The notes below the pieces were generated by a model, which saw nothing but the letters and a program-made list of their open reading frames with translations, was not told the origin of the DNA and did not search any database. The position numbers and the translations under genes were made by a program. Positions 5,198-8,821 of a stretch of DNA of 8,821 nt are shown piece by piece (within the stretch, counting starts at the first letter, position 1; every line of letters starts with the position of its first letter). Source of the stretch: Bacilli bacterium (GTDB lineage Bacteria; Bacillota_I; Bacilli_A; RF39; UBA660); the NCBI GenBank assembly GCA_900766325.1, contig CAAFVA010000058.1, positions 1 to 8,821 of the forward strand. Direction: 5' to 3'.

Positions 5198-7232
5198 TTT
5201 TACCCCCTTGTAATTTTATTATTTTGCCATTTTTAAACGTTATTATTTTGTTAAAATATTTAACGTTTGATCTTCGGTGAGTAATTAACACAATCGTTTT
5301 ACCATTATAATTTTGCTTAATATTTTCAAGTACCGTTTTTTCACTTAAAATATCCATACTACTTGTAGTTTCATCAAATATTATAAAATCTTTATTTGTG
5401 TTAAGTGCTTGTGCTATCGCAATCTTACCAATTTGTCCCGCTGATATATTAGAATTAGTGTTGTCTATAACATAATCATAATCAATGTTTTTTTCTAGTA
5501 ACATATCTTTAACAAGAGACGTACTAATTACTTTATCATCATAAAAATCATCTAGAAAAATGTTCTCCTTGATACTTTCATTAATTAGTTTGATTTTTTG
5601 ATCAACGTAACAAACAGAATTCCTAATAATTTCTTCATCAATGTTTTTAATGTTTCTTCCGTTTATAAAAACAGAGTTTCCAAAATAAGGAATTTGCTTA
5701 GTAAGTAATTTAAATAAAGTTGTTTTGCCGCTACCAGAAGGACCATTAACCATAATCCAATCACCTTTTTTTATTTCGAGAAAAACGTTATTTAAAACCT
5801 TTTTATTATTATAATTATACTTAAGTTTATTAATATAAACCCTATTTATATCAATCGCCTCTTTGGTTTCTCTAAGTTCCTTTTGCTTAAATATTTCATT
5901 AACCCGTGCATAAACATTTCTAAAATCAGCATATAAGGGTAAAAGTTTATGAAGTTGTAATAAAGCTGCGGTTAACGTAGACTCTATCGAAACAAAAAGC
6001 AAAATTCTAGATAAAGAAGCTCCTTTAAATACTAATAACGAAAAGGTTAGGATTGTGAATAAAGTGAATAAAATAGAAATCTGCAATTCGACTTTTTGAT
6101 ACGAAATAGAAAATGAATTATACTTATTTAAAACTTCATCATATAAAACTTTTATTTTATTTTTAAAATACTTTTCTTTAACAAGGTTTTTAATTGTTAG
6201 TATAGCACTAAAAACATCCGTAAGTTTGTTACTTAACTTTTCGTTTAAACGCTGCAAATCATATGATTTACTTAAGTTATTTCTGATAAACGTACGGTTT
6301 ATTAAACATGATATAACAACTAATATAACGTTTACAAAAAAGGCGGTAAAATCACTTATCATCATTACGAACAAGCTAAATATAACAAGCAGAACGTTTA
6401 CAATAACAACATCAACAAAACTAAATATTGCATCTTTAATATAAGATAAATCATTTATTTTAGCGATTAACTCACCAGAACCATTACTATGGTAAAACAC
6501 GTGAGGAAGACTGATAATTTTATTTATGGTTGGAATTGTAATAAACTTATCAATAAACAACTGAAACTTAACCAATAAAACGGATTTAAAATAATTAACA
6601 ACGTCTTTTAACACTCCTACTAGAAGAAAGAAAAGGATAAACAAAAAAATCACTATCAACTTAGCACCTTCGTTTATTTTTCCAATTATAACCGGAATCA
6701 TAAATGAAAACAAAACGCTCAACAAGGTTATTACGAAAGAAAAAACAAGCGTCTTAAAAATCATTTTTTTATTTTTCAAAACATCTTTTATAAGATTGTT
6801 TTTCTTCTCAAACATAATTACTACACCAGTATATTTTTTTAAGAAATCCGTCTTTTGGATATTCATTATCTTTCTTGCTGGATCAAATATTAAAACCTTA
6901 TCTTTTAAAACCTTCGCAACAACTACAAAATGTTGCTTATCATCATCTATTACGTGAGCAATGCAAGGAAGATTTGCATTGTCTATTACAACGTTCTTAT
7001 AACCTGAAGCATCAACGTTATACTTACTAGAAAGCTTGATAATATCATAAACACTCGCTTTTTCATCACCTTTTTTAAAATCAGCTTTCAAATCATCAAG
7101 TGAAACGTTAATACCGTGGTGCTTTAAAATCATCGATAAACATGCTAGTCCACAGTCGTTACATGATGTTTGATTTACAAAACATTTTTCTTTTATTTTT
7201 ATCATCTCCTCAGTTATATTGTTATACGTCAA
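5169..7232 (-). CDS. Peptidase-containing ABC transporter (C39 protease, bacteriocin processing and export)
   Basis: This 687-aa protein is a LagD/ComA-type transporter that cuts double-glycine leaders and exports the cores. The N-terminal C39 peptidase (about 15-142) shows QTSCNDCGLAC with Gln21 and catalytic Cys27, then His101 in KQHFVVV and Asp117 in FDPAR. The membrane domain spans about 157-420 and includes the LPHVFYHSNGSGELIAKIND coupling region. The ATPase domain has Walker A GPSGSGKTT (497-505), Q-loop Gln545, Walker B FIIFDE (616-621) and His652. The signature is SAGQ (597-600) instead of SGGQ. Length is slightly under the usual 700 or so. TTG at 7232 has GAGGG 9 nt upstream; ATG at 7205 is an alternative but abuts its AGGAG. 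Both keep the peptidase intact. The two precursors follow directly. Confidence 0.93.
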   Translation of the reverse strand: MTYNNITEEMIKIKEKCFVNQTSCNDCGLACLSMILKHHGINVSLDDLKADFKKGDEKASVYDIIKLSSKYNVDASGYKNVVIDNANLPCIAHVIDDDKQHFVVVAKVLKDKVLIFDPARKIMNIQKTDFLKKYTGVVIMFEKKNNLIKDVLKNKKMIFKTLVFSFVITLLSVLFSFMIPVIIGKINEGAKLIVIFLFILFFLLVGVLKDVVNYFKSVLLVKFQLFIDKFITIPTINKIISLPHVFYHSNGSGELIAKINDLSYIKDAIFSFVDVVIVNVLLVIFSLFVMMISDFTAFFVNVILVVISCLINRTFIRNNLSKSYDLQRLNEKLSNKLTDVFSAILTIKNLVKEKYFKNKIKVLYDEVLNKYNSFSISYQKVELQISILFTLFTILTFSLLVFKGASLSRILLFVSIESTLTAALLQLHKLLPLYADFRNVYARVNEIFKQKELRETKEAIDINRVYINKLKYNYNNKKVLNNVFLEIKKGDWIMVNGPSGSGKTTLFKLLTKQIPYFGNSVFINGRNIKNIDEEIIRNSVCYVDQKIKLINESIKENIFLDDFYDDKVISTSLVKDMLLEKNIDYDYVIDNTNSNISAGQIGKIAIAQALNTNKDFIIFDETTSSMDILSEKTVLENIKQNYNGKTIVLITHRRSNVKYFNKIITFKNGKIIKLQGGKNEKIIKQRS

Positions 7233-7316
7233 ACATAAAAACCCTCGTAATTTATAAAAAATATTTTTATTTTTTTTTAAAAGATGGTAATATATTAACT
7301 GTGTAAAGGAGAAAAA
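7233..7316. promoter_or_regulatory. Divergent intergenic region between transporter and lipid kinase
   Basis: These 84 bp must carry the promoters of both divergent genes. On the plus strand TGGTAATAT (7285-7293), an extended -10 with a 4/6 hexamer, or the overlapping TATATT (7291-7296), could serve the lipid kinase, whose AAAGGAG lies at 7305-7311. On the minus strand TATAAA occurs at 7251-7256 but leaves almost no leader before GAGGG (7242-7246). No convincing -35 box is visible for either. The middle is an A-tract/T-tract stretch, which may bend the DNA. Confidence 0.3.
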
Positions 7317-8249
7317 ATGAATAAAGAAAAATTTAAAAATTGCGTTGTAATCTATAATCCTGCATCATCCCGTTTTAACGAAAAAACATTGGATAAAGTA
7401 GCTGAAGAGATAATTAAACAAAACATTAACCCTACCTTTTTAGAAAGTGCCTATAAAGGTAACATAGCGGAAATAATTAAAGAAGTAGACAATTTAGGTA
7501 CTTTAATTGTTACGCTAGGAGGCGACGGTACGGTAAAAGAAGCATATACCGCACTTAACCAAATTGAACAGCAAGGAGTATACGCACACGTCCCTTGCGG
7601 AACAACAAATGACATGGCAAAAAATTATGGCGTTAAGTCTAAAGAACCTGATAAAGTAATGGAAGATATTTTAAATGGTGAAATAAAGATGTTTGATACG
7701 TATAGCATTAATGGTCAAATTGCAGCTTATACATCAGTATTTGGATACTTAGCACACGTTCCTTTTATTACTCCAAGTTATTTAAAAAAATATTTCGGAT
7801 ACGTAGGATACTTAATAAGTGCCACTAAAGAGATAATTAAAAGACCTGTTAAATATGACATAACATACGAAACAGAAAGTGAAAGTAAAAGAGGCGAATT
7901 TATACTAGGTGCAGTATCCAACAGCAAAGGTTTTGCAGGTATAAATTTATATAATGACGCTAGTTTAAATGATGGAAAAATAGAACTTTTATTAATTAAA
8001 AACATGAGTTCTAAATTAATCGTTAGCATAGCAAGAGATTTTTTAAAAAATAGCGTTGACTTAGCAAGATATAGCGAGTACATAACCTTAATAAAAGCTA
8101 GCGAAATAAAGCTTACATTTAACAATAATTTTCCGAAATACGCGGTTGACGTTGACGGAGAAAATTCTAAAATCATTCCTAATTACGTTGATAGAGATTT
8201 GTTTTTCAAAACTGAACGTTCCGTTAAAATACTTAAAACTAAGGAATAA
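7317..8249 (+). CDS. YegS/DgkB-type lipid kinase (diacylglycerol kinase family)
   Basis: This 310-aa soluble kinase belongs to the diacylglycerol kinase catalytic-domain family, whose members phosphorylate diacylglycerol or related lipids at the inner membrane surface. Visible motifs are VVIYNPASS near the N-terminus (10-18), the nucleotide-binding GGDGT (68-72), PCGTTND (93-99) and the C-terminal VDVDGE segment. After GGDGT the family usually has x-N-E; here it is VKE, an unusual Lys in place of Asn. ATG at 7317 follows AAAGGAG by 5 nt. The gene is alone on the plus strand, divergent from the bacteriocin cassette, and ends before a hairpin. DgkB in Gram-positives recycles diacylglycerol from lipoteichoic acid synthesis, a plausible but unproven role here. 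Confidence 0.92.
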   Translation: MNKEKFKNCVVIYNPASSRFNEKTLDKVAEEIIKQNINPTFLESAYKGNIAEIIKEVDNLGTLIVTLGGDGTVKEAYTALNQIEQQGVYAHVPCGTTNDMAKNYGVKSKEPDKVMEDILNGEIKMFDTYSINGQIAAYTSVFGYLAHVPFITPSYLKKYFGYVGYLISATKEIIKRPVKYDITYETESESKRGEFILGAVSNSKGFAGINLYNDASLNDGKIELLLIKNMSSKLIVSIARDFLKNSVDLARYSEYITLIKASEIKLTFNNNFPKYAVDVDGENSKIIPNYVDRDLFFKTERSVKILKTKE

Positions 8250-8255
8250 TAAAAT

Positions 8256-8283
8256 AATCCCGCATACTCATATATACGGGATT
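8256..8283. terminator. Hairpin between convergent genes, possibly a bidirectional terminator
   Basis: AATCCCG and CGGGATT form a perfect 7-bp stem with a 14-nt loop, 6 bp after the lipid kinase stop. T-rich sequence follows on both strands (TTGTTACTTAATTTTTGTTTT within 8283-8304 on plus; ATTTTATTATT on minus), although neither is a clean T-run. Its position between converging genes favours a shared terminator. Confidence 0.6.
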
Positions 8284-8285
8284 TG

Positions 8286-8366
8286 TTACTTAATTTTTGT
8301 TTTATTTTGACCATCAGAATCTATGTATAATCTATACGTATCTTTTTCTACTAATCTAAGGTGCAT
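8286..8366 (-). CDS. Possible 26-aa small protein downstream of the NUDIX gene
   Basis: ATG at 8366 opens a 26-codon frame that ends with TAA just before the hairpin at 8256-8283. AGGG lies 6 nt upstream and a GGAG nearly abuts the start. The product begins MHLRLVEKDTYRLYIDSDG and ends in Lys-rich residues, so it is polar with no membrane segment. I recognise no family. It follows the NUDIX stop by 25 bp on the same strand. It may be a true small protein, the remains of a longer gene, or chance; the placement between ribosome binding site and terminator is the main support. Confidence 0.3.
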   Translation of the reverse strand: MHLRLVEKDTYRLYIDSDGQNKTKIK

Positions 8367-8391
8367 TCTCCACCCTAATTAAAATAATCAA

Positions 8392-8821
8392 TTATTTATT
8401 ACTTTTAACAATTATATGAAAATATTTACCATTTTGTTTTATTTTATTTTTTATACACGATGGCAATAAATTATACTCTTCAAGTTCATTTAAATTTATC
8501 CATTTAAAATGATGCTGAATTATCCCTTCTTTATCATTTTCTACTCTATCACAATCTATTTTTTCGTAATCGTCATTATTTATCAAATTAACATTGTAAT
8601 AGAAATCTATCCCATGAGTTTTTTGTTTTCGTAAATTTATGAAAAAATTTTCTGTTATTCCCATAAATGAATTAATTTTAAAATCTAAATTTATTTCTTC
8701 TTTTAATTCTCTTAATACAGCTTCTTCTGATGTTTCACCAATTTCTACATAGCCACCTGGCAAACAATAAGAATCATCGCCATATTTGTTAACCAATAAC
8801 TTATTATCATAAATAAATACA
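8392..8821 (-). CDS. NUDIX hydrolase, 5' end outside window
   Basis: The frame is open to the right edge, and the residues before the first possible internal start read VFIYDNKLLVNKYG, which is the normal first strand of a NUDIX domain. The TTG at 8796 is therefore not the start and the gene is cut by the window. The NUDIX box is GYVEIGETSEEAVLRELKEE, matching Gx5Ex7REUxEE with the metal-binding Glu pair; Asn replaces Gly in the last position (EEIN). Members hydrolyse nucleoside diphosphates linked to another group; the substrate here cannot be told. About 143 residues are visible. The stretch contains no ACGT tetramer although these are frequent elsewhere in the window, a weak hint of different origin. 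Confidence 0.88.
   Translation of the reverse strand, partial: VFIYDNKLLVNKYGDDSYCLPGGYVEIGETSEEAVLRELKEEINLDFKINSFMGITENFFINLRKQKTHGIDFYYNVNLINNDDYEKIDCDRVENDKEGIIQHHFKWINLNELEEYNLLPSCIKNKIKQNGKYFHIIVKSNK

Noticed and set aside
6226..6444. Open frame on the plus strand inside the transporter
   Set aside because: It is antisense to the membrane domain, with no ribosome binding site.
7249..7280. A-tract/T-tract stretch considered as a replication origin-type or CRISPR-leader region
   Set aside because: It is only about 30 bp, with no repeats, DnaA-box-like sites or spacers; it is simply AT-rich intergenic DNA.
7778..8176. Open frame on the minus strand opposite the lipid kinase
   Set aside because: It is the antisense shadow of a clear kinase gene, with no start signal.
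8794..8796. TTG as the start of the NUDIX gene
   Set aside because: The frame continues upstream with typical NUDIX strand residues to the window edge, so the gene is truncated rather than starting here.

Overview
The window is AT-rich (roughly 30% GC) and looks like a chromosomal segment of an uncultured low-GC Bacillota of the Bacilli type. The reasons are the gene order yqfC-yqfD-...-ybeY-dgkA-...-era with rpsU just upstream, which is a contracted form of the Bacillus rpsU...yqfCD-phoH-yqfF-ybeY-dgkA-cdd-era block, and the AGGAG-type ribosome binding sites. TGA is used as a stop and TGG as Trp, so the standard bacterial code applies rather than the Mycoplasma code. I cannot name a species.

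Positions 1-4608, all on the minus strand and read from right to left, hold the housekeeping block. It starts with rpsU, which has its own strong promoter and terminator. A tightly packed run follows: yqfC, yqfD, a VanZ-family membrane protein, ybeY and two tandem DgkA-type lipid kinases, ending in an intrinsic terminator. Then come era, with its own extended -10 promoter, and the first 42 codons of a helical-repeat protein cut by the window edge. Compared with Bacillus, phoH and yqfF are absent between yqfD and ybeY, and VanZ sits in their place.

Positions 4694-7232 (minus strand) hold a compact peptide-bacteriocin cassette. A 687-aa ABC transporter with an N-terminal C39 peptidase is followed by two short genes whose products carry almost identical double-glycine leaders (46 and 55 aa). 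After these is a very small hydrophobic ORF whose C-terminus resembles the second peptide, and then a terminator. The transporter and first precursor overlap by 29 bp. The transporter should both cut the leaders after Gly-Gly and export the cores. No separate immunity, regulator or accessory gene is recognisable, so the small hydrophobic ORF is the only visible candidate for immunity or for a third peptide. This cassette is the most novel-looking part of the window.

Positions 7317-8249 (plus strand, divergent from the cassette) encode a soluble YegS/DgkB-type lipid kinase. A hairpin at 8256-8283 separates it from convergent minus-strand genes: a possible 26-aa ORF and a NUDIX hydrolase whose reading frame stays open to the right edge of the window. 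Three lipid-kinase genes therefore lie within about 7 kb.

Starts were revised from ribosome binding sites for era (1024), ybeY (2293, GTG) and yqfC (4330, GTG). The NUDIX gene is treated as 5'-truncated rather than starting at an internal TTG.
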